64,000 bases of DNA, taken from assembly GCA_947179485.1 (NCBI GenBank), contig OX359246.1, forward strand, positions 13,268,001 through 13,332,000, written 5' to 3'. Shown here piece after piece: positions 1 through 18,734 of this stretch (positions are counted from its first letter, which is position 1; every line of letters starts with the position of its first letter). The notes beneath the pieces were generated by a model. That model did no database searches. It saw only the letters and a list, made by a program, of their open reading frames with translations, and was not told where the DNA came from. Origin of the DNA: Allacma fusca (Eukaryota; Arthropoda; Collembola; Symphypleona; Sminthuridae). The translations under genes and the position numbers were made by a program.

Positions 1-60
1 TAATTTTGAGGCTTGGTCTACCATATACAAATACAGTTTTAAATCTTCTGGATGCAACAT
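1..60 (-). CDS. N-terminal fragment of a chemoreceptor-like gene, running off the left edge
   Basis: Read on the minus strand, an ATG at 60-58 opens a frame that stays open to the window edge (MLHPEDLKLYLYMVDQASKL). It matches the first 20 residues of the chemoreceptor-like gene at 29306 at about 11 of 20 positions (ML...DLK.YL.....ASKL). The same frame is open upstream to about position 165, so the start is uncertain. It lies directly beside the left breakpoint of duplication copy A. Whether the gene continues intact outside the window cannot be seen. Confidence 0.45.
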   Translation of the reverse strand, partial: MLHPEDLKLYLYMVDQASKL

Positions 61-531
61 TCTAAGACCAAGTTGAGTTTCGCGAAGCCTGGTTAAATCC
101 TCCAACTCAGCTTGACTGCGGTTCGGACGTTCTAGTAAATGTGAAGTAGATGTCGGAGTTTCGTAAAAATTTTACCTTCAATTCCTATAGGAAATATATT
201 GTAGAGCCGAATAAATGCTATTAAATATATCTTGATTTTTGGTTTACTCAGGTAAATGCACTAGTAATTATTTCCTCAGTTCTGCTAAAGTGGATTCGCT
301 CATGGGAGCAGTTTGACAATCATTTCCATGTAGCTTAATCAATATCTGTTGTTCATAATTATTTTTATTCAAACATAGCAAGTTTAGTGTAAACAATGTA
401 TACTTACCAGTGGTTCCTGGTAGGAATTAATATCAGGAAGCAAATATACATTTTAATCGGCTGTCCTCACAAGTCTCAGACAAAGATTCTTACATTTAAA
501 TATACAAATTCGAACAATTTCTAGCCACAAT

Positions 532-1148
532 CAGGCATGTGTAACATCGTGTAGGATTCCCATAAGCGACTTTCCGTGATGAGGACAAAAGTGTCCCCTC
601 AGGCTATTTCCGAAATACTGTGTTTAAGTCAAAGCCGNNNNNNNNNNNNNNNNNNNNNNNNNNNNNNNNNNNNNNNNNNNNNNNNNNNNNNNNNNNNNNN
701 NNNNNNNNNNNNNNNNNNNNNNNNNNNNNNNNNNNNNNNNNNNNNNNNNNNNNNNNNNNNNNNNNNNNNNNNNNNNNNNNNNNNNNNNNNNNNNNNNNNN
801 NNNNNNNNNNNNNNNNNNNNNNNNNNNNNNNNNNNNNTCGTACGCGCCGGTATTTTTGTTAGCAGTAAAGCAACAGACTATAAGCCATAAGTGGTTCACA
901 TTTTGTTTGGTCCTAATTGCTCAACACAAACGGCAGTTATCGTGATGTAACCATGCTAACCTAAGTCGGGTGTCCTGTTACCCGAATGGGCCCACAAAAT
1001 TTATTTAAGCTACTGGTATGGCGCTGAACACATTTGCGTTGTCGGCTTTGACTTAAACACAGTATTTCGGAAATAGCCTGAGGGGACACTTTTGTCCTCA
1101 TTACAGGACGTCGCTTATGGGAAACCTACACGAAGTTACACATGCCTG
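532..1148. mobile_element. Non-autonomous hAT-type element with very long terminal inverted repeats
   Basis: The element starts CAGGCATGTGTAAC at 532 and ends with its reverse complement at 1148. The 8-bp target duplication gccacaat is at 524-531 and 1149-1156. The inverted repeat is about 105 bp long with few mismatches and includes 'cccataagcgac' and a long stretch near 'gaggacaaaagtgtcccc'. Copy B has the uninterrupted site (near 7883). An 8-bp target duplication and a CAGG start fit the hAT superfamily. The centre is an N gap, so any internal sequence is unknown. Confidence 0.8.
638..837. other. Assembly gap (200 N)
   Basis: Exactly 200 Ns lie between the two arms of the long inverted repeat. 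The round number suggests a placeholder rather than a measured size. A strong hairpin flanking the gap is a plausible cause. Confidence 0.95.
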
Positions 1149-1740
1149 GCCACAATCCTTTAATCACAGCTCAAAGGGAAGTGAAAATGCGGTCATCGTA
1201 GGACATGGAAGTTGGTTATTATTTTTAGTTAGAGTTTATTATCTTTGATTATTATTATTATCTGCACTTACAAAGGCTTCACAATACATGTTGGTAATTG
1301 AGATGTTATGTATAACTAATCTGTTCACATGGATTCTATCCTATTATTATACCGAATAGAAGTATAGGAAGTAAAATATTCATATCAAACTTTAAATATA
1401 TGTCAAGATATTTACCGCCTTGAATTTGAATTTAGAAGTGGCGTGTGGGCACGAGGCTATTGGGTCATTTCAAGTTAACTCAATTATTTTGTATCAGGAC
1501 ACTAATTTTAAAAATTGTCATAGCCCGTGTTTTTAGTTTGTTCAAAAATATAGTTTCATTATACTTCTATTATCTGCAAATGTCCATTGTAGATATGTTA
1601 TGTACTACTAATAGACTCGATCGAATTAATCGCACTCCCTAAAAAATCATTGTCCTATCAGCCATGCCCAAAAAGTCACTAGCTTTTTTTAACCCAATAA
1701 TAATAATAATTACTATTAATTTTTTATCCTGCTTATAAAT

Positions 1741-4863
<3,123 letters not shown>

Positions 4864-5496
4864 TCTTGGAATTTGGCTCTGGCAGTCAGTCTGTTATATT
4901 AATTGAGTTTTCGAGGATGAAAGTGAACCTGTTATTAAAACTCTATCTTTTTCGCTCAAGTCCTGCTATCAACTGTCACGAACTGTGAAGACTGAGTTGG
5001 TTCACTCGATTTTCTACTTGGATACCTCAATACGTATATATGACATTGACAAGGCTTAAATTCTTGTTGAATTTCTTCAGGTCATTTTAGTAACATGGGT
5101 GTATAAGGAACAATACACGTATTGAAATGCATACTAACATGGGAACATGTGTACGTATGGATACATTAACATAGTAAATACGTATGTTCTTTACTTTAAG
5201 CCCATACACACCTGGGCTCGAATAAACTGAAATGGACTGAATAATACGATTTTGTACTTAAAATTGTCTAGAAATCAATTATACGTTGCAGAACATAATT
5301 TCCCAGATTATTTCCATGATTTTTAACTGAAGACTGCTTGGAGTATACACTGAGAATTAATGCAAATCGTAAGATTGTGGATGAGCATGTGTAGCTATTT
5401 GATAGTCAGACAACCTTGAATAAAATTGTAAAAAATTGTATTCCAAAAGGGTGAGCGTCCCATGATGATTTAAGCTCCAACTTGAAACAATCAAAC

Positions 5497-6614
5497 CAGT
5501 GATGGATGACTTTATTGACTAACGTTAACGAATAACGTTATTACTGATAAAATCGTATAGTAACGATTAATGAGGAACAATGTGCAACATATTCAACTTG
5601 ATTAAAAAAAACTTAACGTAAAACGAAACCTCGGGACAACAAATAACATACACCGAATCACAATAACATTATTATCCGCTATTGAAAATCCTAGTCACTT
5701 TTACAATTTACTGCCATCTCTCATAATTAGATGTACGTTTCTCCAATCCAAAAATCGTTTCATTACATGCAGTCGTAAAGCATTTGTGCAGCTTTGGTTA
5801 AGAAACTTGCGTTTATTTCATCATGTGCATAATAGCCAAACGTGTTAACAAAATAAGTACTATATTCGGCTAATTTTACGCATTAAAATATATTTCGGTG
5901 ACCTGAGAGTTTTTTGTAAAGTTACTGCACTACGTGCCCGGTATGATGCACCTTTAAGGATATCATAACTGTCCAATGTAAGTCATTATAACATTCGCGA
6001 AAAAGATAAATAATCTAAATGTATTTTTGATAATGATACACAAGCAATCAATTGCAAACAAATAGAAACTTTTCCATATTTCCATGCTAGATTTCACTAA
6101 CTTTTTTAAAATTCCTTAAAATTTTAAGTTACAAATGGTACATAACAATTAATTGCTTCATTTTGATTTTGGAACAAGTTGCCATTTTACGTTTTATCGG
6201 AAATGTGTGCAGACTAATGTTACTGGTTACCTACAATTTATTTATTCTTAAAATATACTTGCATAAAGTCATATTATTGTTTGCTAATAAAATTTAATAA
6301 CAAAATTAATAATTAATGACAAACTAATTAATTAAATTAATTAAAGCAATGCGAGTGCTAACAATTATAACTAATAACAGGCTTTAAAAAGCTTTAAATT
6401 ACAGTGACAAAATTTGGAAAAATTCTTTTCATCAACTGTTGTCATTATTGTTAATATTAACCGTTTTTACGCGATTAACGATATAGAATCCAACTGCGTT
6501 TATGACCATAACCTATTTCTTATAAAACCAACAACGCAAACGAAAACCGAATTTCAACTGCCAATAACGTTTGAGTACTTAACGTAAACCCAAATTTTCG
6601 GTCACCCATCACTG
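5497..6614. mobile_element. Non-autonomous hAT-type element, 1.1 kb
   Basis: The left end is CAGTGATGGATGAC at 5497 and the right end is the inverted copy gtcacccatcactg ending at 6614 (13 of 14 match). The 8-bp target duplication aatcaaac lies at 5489-5496 and 6615-6622. Copy B has one uninterrupted copy of the flanks (near 13342). The interior is AT-rich, with many 'ttaacg' words and no transposase reading frame. Confidence 0.85.
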
Positions 6615-6899
6615 AATCAAACCCGTTCTCTAATTTTATTATTATGTTTAGCACTTCTGAGACTTCGTCGAGGGTATCCAAAAATGTAGTGAAGACAACA
6701 ACATTTCCTTCCACCTTTAATGAGAATTTTCTGACAATATCGACGGTACTTGCAACTTGAGGGGCGGTCATTCGGAGTCTTGTTAAATTGATTGCTGCTT
6801 TTTAGGGCAGCCCTAAAGATCAGATACTGTCCGTAAATGCCTATAAAACCCTAATAAAAAATAAGTGTAACAAAACTCATTGGTTGTGTCGTAGGGTTG

Positions 6900-7275
6900 A
6901 GTTCTGAATCTCGACTTCGTCTTCCGTGAGAGAAGCCATGCTTATAGCCGATGCGTGGAAGATCACCCAATCCTTTTGGGATATTTCTCCTCTCATATTT
7001 CTCATTCATAGTTTTACATGTAATCTCATCATCCGTGCTTGTCACGTAGAATGAAGTTCGGAATCCCATCTTCCTTTCGTACGTCCCCTTCATAAATCAG
7101 ACATAGGAGCCCCTTTCATATCTGTGCCCGATGTAATTTTCGGCTTGCATCGTTACACTAACGTCCTCCTTTTCCATACCTGGACCTGGTATGAAGCGCC
7201 CCTCGGCCCTGTAAGTAAGGACGTTGTCACTGAGTGTCACAATTGAGCACGCCTGAATGAATGGAGGTACGTCAA
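6900..7275 (-). pseudogene. 3' fragment of an aerolysin-like (natterin-like) gene
   Basis: The translation matches the C-terminal third of the protein at 14250-15686: IQACSIVTLSDN, then the GTYE.KMGFRTSFYVTST part and the NEKYERRN part. An in-frame TGA at 7099-7097 interrupts it, and its 3' end is deleted relative to copy B (B has about 750 extra bases at 13590-14337). It keeps a VPPF motif just before IQACS; other family members have VPPY there, but the 14250 gene does not. No signal peptide or DM9 part remains, so this is a decayed remnant, described only. Confidence 0.8.
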
Positions 7276-7455
7276 CGTAAATATTCCATGAAGATAGGTC
7301 TTAAATACTGAAGAGATTTCATTGTAAGTGTATATTTTTAAAATCAAATAGTACAAACTAAGAAATACTCGAAAAGCCTCAAACAAGAAAAACGCTTTGG
7401 AAATAATTTTACGTTTTTTACTCCCACTTTCTAAACTCAACCCTCTCACCGTTTA
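7255..7455 (-). pseudogene. Chemoreceptor-like gene fragment (first transmembrane segments)
   Basis: The minus strand reads VNGERVEF, then after a one-base frame change SKKRKIISKAFFLFEAFRVF, followed by LSLYYLILKI. The 29306 gene has VEFRFRSKKQTIIF, FRVFLSLYFLILRI and TLHVIF in the same order, so this is the TM1-TM2 part of a related receptor. It is cut at its 5' side by the copy-B boundary (7462) and at its 3' side by the aerolysin-like fragment (about 7255-7275). It marks the joint between the tandem copies. Confidence 0.7.
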
Positions 7456-8289
7456 CCAAATTCGGACGTTCTAGTAAATATGAAGTAGATGTCGGAGTGT
7501 TGGAAAAATTCGACGTCCAAATCCTATAGGAAATGTATTGTAGAGTCGAATAAAGACTATTAAATATATCTCGACTTTTGATTTACTCAGGTATAATAAT
7601 TACATAATAAACAAATTATTTCCTCAATGGATAAATTGTTCTATTTTGATGGACTCTATCATGGTAGCAGTTTGACAATCATTTCTATGTAGCTTGTTCA
7701 ATATCTGTTGTTCGTAATTATTTTTCTTGGTGTACATGAAGTTTAAAGTAAACAAGGCAGTTGGTAGTAGTTCCTTATATGAATTAATCCTAGGAAGCGA
7801 ATAAACAACAATTTAATTGGTTGTCCTCAGCAGTCTCAGACAAAGATTCTTACGATTGTGTAAATGGAAATTCGAACAAGCTCTAGCCATAATCATTTGA
7901 TGAACGTTCATACTGAAGTGAAAATGCGGGCACCGTTGGGCATATGGAAGTCGGTTATTATTTTTAGTTAGATTTTATTACCTTTTTATTATTATTATTA
8001 TATTCACATACAAGGGCATCCCAGTAAATTTTGGTAATTGAGATGATTTGTAACTACAACCTTTCAGTTCGAAGTTGCTGTTCGGAAGCTTCCTATTTAT
8101 TATAAAAAATGGATCCGACTGAGACCAATTTAAATGCGAAAAATAATTCTGATTTTATTTTTTCACTAGACAATAGCTGCTGCATGAACTCACGCACCCT
8201 CAATACAATTCACTTGTAATCACTTTCCAGATTTTAGTTTCCTACCAGTCGTGCCCAAAATGTCACTTAATTTAAACCTCGTAATAAAT

Positions 8290-12774
<4,485 letters not shown>

Positions 12775-14146
12775 TCTTGGAATTTAGCTCTGGCAATCAG
12801 CCTGTAATAATAATTGGGATTTCGAGGATGAAAGTGAAAATCTAACTTAAACTATTTTTTTCGCTCAAGTCCTGCGACCAACCATCACGAACTGGGCCGA
12901 CGGGATTGGCTCACTTGCTTTTCTACTTGGAGAACTCAATGCATATGTATATGACTTTGACAAGGTTTAAAATCTTGTGGAATTTCTTGACGTCCTTTTA
13001 TAGTAACATGGGTGTATGAGGAACAATATACATACGTCTTGAAATTTGAAATACACGCTAGCATGGGAACAATTACGTATAAATTAACATAGTAATTACA
13101 AATACGTTCATCACTTTAAGCCCATACACGTGCGGACTCGAATGAAATGAAATGGATGGAATAATATGAATTTGGACTTACAATTGTCTAGAAATCAATT
13201 ATACGTTCCAGAACATAGTCCGTATTTCCCAGATCTGGATTAATTCTGCATATAACCTTGAATAAACGTAAAAAATATAAAAATTTGTTTTTCCAAAAGG
13301 TTGAGGGTCCCACGACGATTTAAGCGTGGGTTTGAAGCAATCAACCGGTTCTCTGATTTTAATACTATGTATGTTTAGTATTTCTGGGATTTCGTCGAGC
13401 GTGTCTTTAAAAGTAGTGAAGATGACGACATTTCCACTCAGCTTTAATATGTCGGGAATAAGATTTCGAATTGAAACAATTGCTGCTTTTTAGGGCAGCC
13501 TTCTAATGATCCGATGCTGTCAGTAAATGCCTGTAAGATCCTAATAAAAAATAAGAGTAACATAACTCATTTGTTTGTGTCGTAGGGATGTGTTCAAAAC
13601 CAATGAGTTCCGGCAATTTACTTGAAAATATAATTATTCAAAATCCAGGTGCACCTAATCCAACCGAAATTATGAAAATCTTTTGCAATTTGTACTAAAA
13701 TGTAATTTTACTTTGTCCATATATCATGGAAGAGGGATTTGATATTGTGCGGTAGATGCCCCTCCGTTCAGTCTTCTGCCTACGCAATTTACTTTCAGTG
13801 GAATCGTAACCTGGAATACAGACTATTGCAAATACTTATATTTTGTAAGCTAATAACATCTTTCAATATGTTTTCTCGACAAAAATGAGTTCAATACAAT
13901 TGCATCCGTAGATTACTCTTTGGTCAAAAACAATTTCCCGCTTTGGGGCGCTGCCGACAGTTTCAAGTGCGAGGATGTGTTGCCATGAAAAATAAATACT
14001 GCTCAAGAAAAGTGGAACAGGGTAACTATACCAATTGAATTTTTATTTCGTACACTGATAAATTCCAAACAGTTGGAATTTTACCCGAACAATTGCTAAA
14101 GAAATACTTCACCGAGGACATCCTTCCTGGTTGACGATTTTCCAAG
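12775..14146. other. Spacer between esterase and aerolysin-like genes in copy B
   Basis: The first part (to about 13580) aligns with copy A 4864-6890 once the hAT element there is removed. 13590-14337 has no counterpart in A. On the minus strand an acceptor-like 'ttccag' near 13812 is followed by an open frame to about 13700 (KLRRQKTERRGIYRT) that could be a small 3' exon of an unknown transcript, but its phase does not join the 14250 gene. No other gene recognised. Confidence 0.4.
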
Positions 14147-14249
14147 TTAAGTTGATGGTTTAGCCTGAAAATAAATCAGTTTTTCACATTAGAATTTAAA
14201 TCCCAATTATTACATTTTTATTTAAAAAATTGTTGTAAGAAACTCCATA

Positions 14250-15686
14250 TTATAATATAATCGATACATAGCATTGCTCTAAGAGATGCTTGCAATTACG
14301 TACCTCTCTACGCCGACGTGCCGTCAGTTTCCGCTTCATGCTCTGAATCTCGACATCGGCTTCCTTGAGAGAAGCCATGTTTATAGCCGATGCATCGAAG
14401 TCCACCCTATCCTTAAGGACATTTCTCCTTTCATATTTCTCATTCATAGTTTTACATGTAATCTCATCATCCGTGCTTGTCACGTAGAATGAAGTTCGGA
14501 ATCCCATCTTCCCTTCGTATGTGCCCTTCATTTCTAAAACATAGGAGTCCCTTTCGTATCTGTACCCGGTGTAATTGGCGGCTTGCAACGTTGAACTAAT
14601 GTCGTCCTTGTCCATACCTGGACTTCGTTTAAAGCGCCCCTCAGCCCTGTAAGTAAGGACGTAGTTATCACTGAGTGTCACGATTGAGCACGCCTGAATA
14701 CTTGACCTGGGAAGGACGTTCATGACCCGGCTTGAGGTAATTGTCTTATTCAACGAAAACACAAGATGGTCATCCGAGCTGGAGTATATTAAATGACTGG
14801 CGTTCAGCTTGACGGAGGAGTCCAGGAAGTTACACGAAAAAAACGGATGAAAAAGTGTAGGGGAAATTAGATTCCAATTCTGATTAAATTGTTGGAAACT
14901 GTGTTTCTCAGGGAAGATCTTCGTATGCTTGATTGTCTGTATGACAGTCGCATCGGCTCCGTTGGTAATTTCATCGAAGCCTATCATGTCCTCCGTATTG
15001 GGTTGAGCTCCCTTATAGTCGAACACAAATTGGGTTACTCTCAGCTCTGCGGTCGTAGTTGATTGCAGACATGCCTTGTTACTGATTTGATACTCCTTGG
15101 ATTGATAATTCTTGACCATTCCTGTGATACCGCTCTTCGTTCTCGCGGCATTTCGAATATTGTATGCCTGGACACGAGCAATATACTCATTCCCGGTGAC
15201 ATTGCTGGAGGACACCCTGGAGTACCTTCTACTTATCATGGACAGAGGGTCCGTCTCAAAAATGCAGGATTCCCAAGTCAACGTACAGTTATGAGGATTA
15301 GTGAGAACTTCGTAGATGTTCAGTGTGGTGGAATTCACCAGGTCCTTTAAGGATAATTCGAAAATGTCTTCATCGGAAATAACTCCGGCTTGGTCCTTAC
15401 GCTCTGATCCCTTCAATGAGGGTTTCATCATTGCCAAAATAAAATCTATACCATTTTTGTAGTCCCCGTCTTTAAAATTCTCGTTCTCCACCCGTGCAAT
15501 GTACTGACTCTTAAGGCTTATTTCCTTGTCAGAATCAACTCTGACCCAGCCCTCCCTAATGGAGGAGTTCGCCCTCACAGGTACCCATTCCAACCTGCAT
15601 GGGAATGAAGATTCTCCCCAAGGGATGGAGGTCACTATTAGGGCAGCATACAGGAAAAATTTCAAGAACATTTTCCAAATTCCCAA
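14250..15686 (-). CDS. Secreted DM9/aerolysin-like (natterin-like) protein 1
   Basis: 478-residue frame. The N-terminus (KMFLKFFLYAALIVTSIPWG) is a clear signal peptide. The N-terminal half has DM9-like features (LEWVPV, and YIARVE with YIARVQ). From about residue 230, GFDEITNGADATVIQTIKHTK is the family's entry into the aerolysin-like half. The segment that is Ser/Thr-rich and alternating in the paralogues is less regular here, and the VPPY motif before the QACS strand is replaced by LPRSS. A good donor (GTACGT at 14303) follows a basic RRRRE, so the real C-terminus may be spliced, possibly to a short exon at 14164-14147. Divergently paired with 16256. A possible TATA box (cttatatg on minus) lies near 15800. 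Role inferred as defence or toxin-like; not demonstrated. Confidence 0.65.
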   Translation of the reverse strand: MGIWKMFLKFFLYAALIVTSIPWGESSFPCRLEWVPVRANSSIREGWVRVDSDKEISLKSQYIARVENENFKDGDYKNGIDFILAMMKPSLKGSERKDQAGVISDEDIFELSLKDLVNSTTLNIYEVLTNPHNCTLTWESCIFETDPLSMISRRYSRVSSSNVTGNEYIARVQAYNIRNAARTKSGITGMVKNYQSKEYQISNKACLQSTTTAELRVTQFVFDYKGAQPNTEDMIGFDEITNGADATVIQTIKHTKIFPEKHSFQQFNQNWNLISPTLFHPFFSCNFLDSSVKLNASHLIYSSSDDHLVFSLNKTITSSRVMNVLPRSSIQACSIVTLSDNYVLTYRAEGRFKRSPGMDKDDISSTLQAANYTGYRYERDSYVLEMKGTYEGKMGFRTSFYVTSTDDEITCKTMNEKYERRNVLKDRVDFDASAINMASLKEADVEIQSMKRKLTARRRREVRNCKHLLEQCYVSIIL

Positions 15687-16255
15687 TAGAGAGATGTGTT
15701 TTCTACAAAGAGTAGAGAAATGAATGAACGTTCGTGGGAATTACTTAATGGTCAGTCTGGGAATGAATCAATTCCGTCTCTGCTTGGACTTGACATATAA
15801 GGTCTTATCAATGAAATCAGTTCCCTATGGAACGCCACTGGGAGAGTATTTTTTACAGCTTTAATCCTGGAATTAAATTCCTAAATGCAAGATCAATTTG
15901 TCAAGATCAGACGTATTTGACTGAGCTTTAGAAATTAGAGGACTTTAGATTTGAGGATTTAATAGCTTATATTGTTGGTCAATCAAGATAAATACACTCG
16001 TGGTTTAAAATTTCCTCAATTCAGTCGTGGTAGAATGGAAGGGAATGACATTTGACATTATTATCCAGTAGTGAAAATAATACACCTCAGGAAGAACTCA
16101 CTCACTATTTGAAAGTAAGAGAGGTTCAGATTTGAACATTAGTTTTTTAAGGCATTCCGGATACCCCAAGCAATGATAAGGGCACAAATGCACACCTTTC
16201 GTTGAAATACTTTTGACAGCACAATTAAAACATTCAATTCCTATTCTTTTTTCAG
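15687..16255. promoter_or_regulatory. Shared intergenic region of the first head-to-head aerolysin-like pair
   Basis: 569 bases separate two divergent start codons. A TATA-like element for the minus gene lies about 110 bases upstream of its ATG (15794-15801). The plus gene has 'tctttttcag' immediately before its ATG, which looks like a splice acceptor and implies a non-coding first exon within this spacer. No other gene seen. Confidence 0.4.
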
Positions 16256-17470
16256 ATGTATTTCCGAGCAACATCCCTCTTAGTAATTTGCTCCTTCCTT
16301 CAAGGCAGTCTTGTGCAAGGGCTCCTTCAATGTAATATAAGTTTGGCCGGAGGTCTTGATCGCTGGCCCAGAATTACACATAACCAAGGAGGAATCCCTG
16401 CTACAGCAATAAATATTGGGGAATCGAAGTCAGGTGCTTACGTTTTAACTCATAATTTCCGTTCCGGCTTTGTCATTGGAAACTACCATACTGAAAACAA
16501 TAATGCATACTTTGGTCCGGATATTACTCCACCCTCAGAGTACAGGATTTTAGTAAACGCTGAAAATTGTCTGATTGATTGGGTGGATGCCCATTCCTAC
16601 GGAAGTTACGCTCCACCATTTGCTGTAAAGGCATACAACGAGGACTACTACGTAGGAAGAATATACAAAGATGGGATTTTCTATGGCGGGCATCTCAAGT
16701 ACAATAACAGCACCTTGCCCACTTGTACCTTTCCCGTCTTCATTAATAAAACTATAGTCACTGACTGCGCCGATGCTGAAGTTATGACAGCCTTTTCCAA
16801 TGGGGTGACGGTCAGATTGGAAACTGTAGACATTCAGCTCGGACCCGGCACGACTGACGCCAATGCTATGGCAGTTGAAGAAATTCGTAATTATGGGGAT
16901 GCCGTCATCTCGCAAACCATCGAGCATAAGAAGACCATTAGAGAAGTTTTCAGCAATAGCAAACCCACCTTGATAGATTTCAAGGACATCGCCGGGGTAT
17001 ATTCGGAAACCAAAATATCGACCATGGGAAACTACGTCAGCCGTGTCAGTCATACCTACAACATGACCGAAATTAGAACCACGACTATTGAGAAAACGAC
17101 AGAATTTAAAATGCAGAGGACGATTACTGTGCCCCCTTATGAGGGGGTGCAGGTTTGCTCAATGCTTTCAATTCAGGAAAACTTTGAAATTCCTTACACT
17201 ACTCAAATGTTTTACACGGCTCCGGGCATTACACCAGGGGAACTTTACAAGATGCTTAAGGACTCCGATACGAAGGATATTTTACAATTTGATGGCCGAG
17301 TATTTCATAACACCAGTGGAATATTCAAAGGATCCATGGCAGTCTCCATGGGTTTTTTTGTAGTTGATCTAAATAAGGGAATAGGTTGCATTGAGCATGC
17401 GCAGAGTATCACGAGGATGAATGCTAATCGGTGGCGTAGTTTGAAGAACGAGCTAGACAACAGTGGCTAG
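16256..17470 (+). CDS. Secreted DM9/aerolysin-like (natterin-like) protein 2
   Basis: 404-residue uninterrupted frame with a signal peptide (MYFRATSLLVICSFLQGSLV). Two DM9-like repeats follow: GAYVLTHNF...EYRIL (about residues 60-102) and DYYVGRIYKDGIFYGGHLK (about 128-146), with the typical 'YVGR...G...G' pattern and a W in LIDWVDA. The C-terminal half starts at VEEIRNYGDAVISQTIEHKK, runs through alternating Ser/Thr-rich strands, then VPPYEGVQVCSM and YTTQM. This is the aerolysin-type beta-pore architecture known from natterins. Polyadenylation signal aataaa at 17572. Divergent partner of the 14250 gene. The ATG follows an acceptor-like AG, so a 5' UTR intron is likely. Pore formation is inferred from fold family only. 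Confidence 0.7.
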   Translation: MYFRATSLLVICSFLQGSLVQGLLQCNISLAGGLDRWPRITHNQGGIPATAINIGESKSGAYVLTHNFRSGFVIGNYHTENNNAYFGPDITPPSEYRILVNAENCLIDWVDAHSYGSYAPPFAVKAYNEDYYVGRIYKDGIFYGGHLKYNNSTLPTCTFPVFINKTIVTDCADAEVMTAFSNGVTVRLETVDIQLGPGTTDANAMAVEEIRNYGDAVISQTIEHKKTIREVFSNSKPTLIDFKDIAGVYSETKISTMGNYVSRVSHTYNMTEIRTTTIEKTTEFKMQRTITVPPYEGVQVCSMLSIQENFEIPYTTQMFYTAPGITPGELYKMLKDSDTKDILQFDGRVFHNTSGIFKGSMAVSMGFFVVDLNKGIGCIEHAQSITRMNANRWRSLKNELDNSG

Positions 17471-18734
17471 TATTGCTTCAGTTAGATTCCAACCATGATG
17501 AAGTATTCCATTGTAGTATCACATTATTATGATTAATGTCTTCAATTTTGTTTACGTGCGTTGTTGGAGTCAATAAAAAGGATACATCAGGCGCATGTGT
17601 TAAAACCTTTTCATTTGGCATCCCTACTGTTGCCTTTATTACAAGGTGTCGCATCTTGTAAGGCTAGTCGAAAGGACCTCTTCATGACAAAATTACATTT
17701 GTACATTGGGATTGAATACTTAAATACAGTTTTAAAATTCCTCAATCATTTTAATTTATTACAAATATTTTAATCTTGATAGCACCATGAAACATACAAT
17801 CTGCAAATGTTTATCCGTTCTATATACTTTTAAATGAAAATGACATAACTCATTGGCCTACATATGTCTTTGATTCTACGACAACCTATAATTAGTTTGT
17901 AGGTTTTAAGCGTGGATTCTTGCACCTTATTTTGCCTACAAGACTTTTCAATAAAACACATGCAACCTATAAACAGCCAACAAATAGGCTTATACATGTA
18001 GGATAGGCGGACACCTTTGGTATGGTCTTTGGTCTGGTCAGAAAGCATTATGCAGGAAGATGCAGCAGAGGAAATTATAAAAGCTGATAAAATTCGTTAC
18101 AAAAATAAGCTCGGAGCAATCTTTGACCCGAACTCTTCTTTACATTTGTCATCATGAAAAGTAACCCTGTTAAATTGAGGTTAAATCAAAAGCTTACATT
18201 TAGCAATAATGAAGTATGCCTGGATAATGTCCTGATTAGTATGCAATATTGTAGGATTTATTCGCCAAAACAGTAGTAATTCTTTAATCCAACTAATAAA
18301 TAACCCCGACTTAATTTGTCCCAAGAATGTAAGAATAGATTAACATTAGAAGTATGAAAATGAAGTGCATGCATTGGGGAGTCCACCGAAAGATTCTGAC
18401 ATAGTTAACGATACACATCACAAATGGAACTACAAATCCTTCAAAATGATCTTTCGTTTTCACTTACGATTTTATACATTCCTACTTAAATAATCACGGT
18501 TGTATCATTTTGTCATAATCTGTGAAGTATCTATCTCAAAGGAACGCAGAGCCTGGATTACCTTCTAAATGTTAATTATTATAGAATCCTTCAACCTGGA
18601 CTCACAGTGGATTAAATTATGACATTAAGACATTAAGGCAAACTGATAACACGGTCAAACCACTGGGCTTAGCGAGAACATAACTCTGTGGATGCAAACT
18701 AACGTTGTATAGCTTTGAACTGTGCACATGATTT
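17471..18734. other. Intergenic; contains the left copy of a diverged direct repeat
   Basis: No convincing coding sequence. The stretch 18100-18345 is similar, in the same orientation, to 20181-20410 (shared 'agtagtaat', 'cgactta..ttgtccc', 'aagaat'). This suggests an older duplication that also separates the two aerolysin-like gene pairs. Confidence 0.5.
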
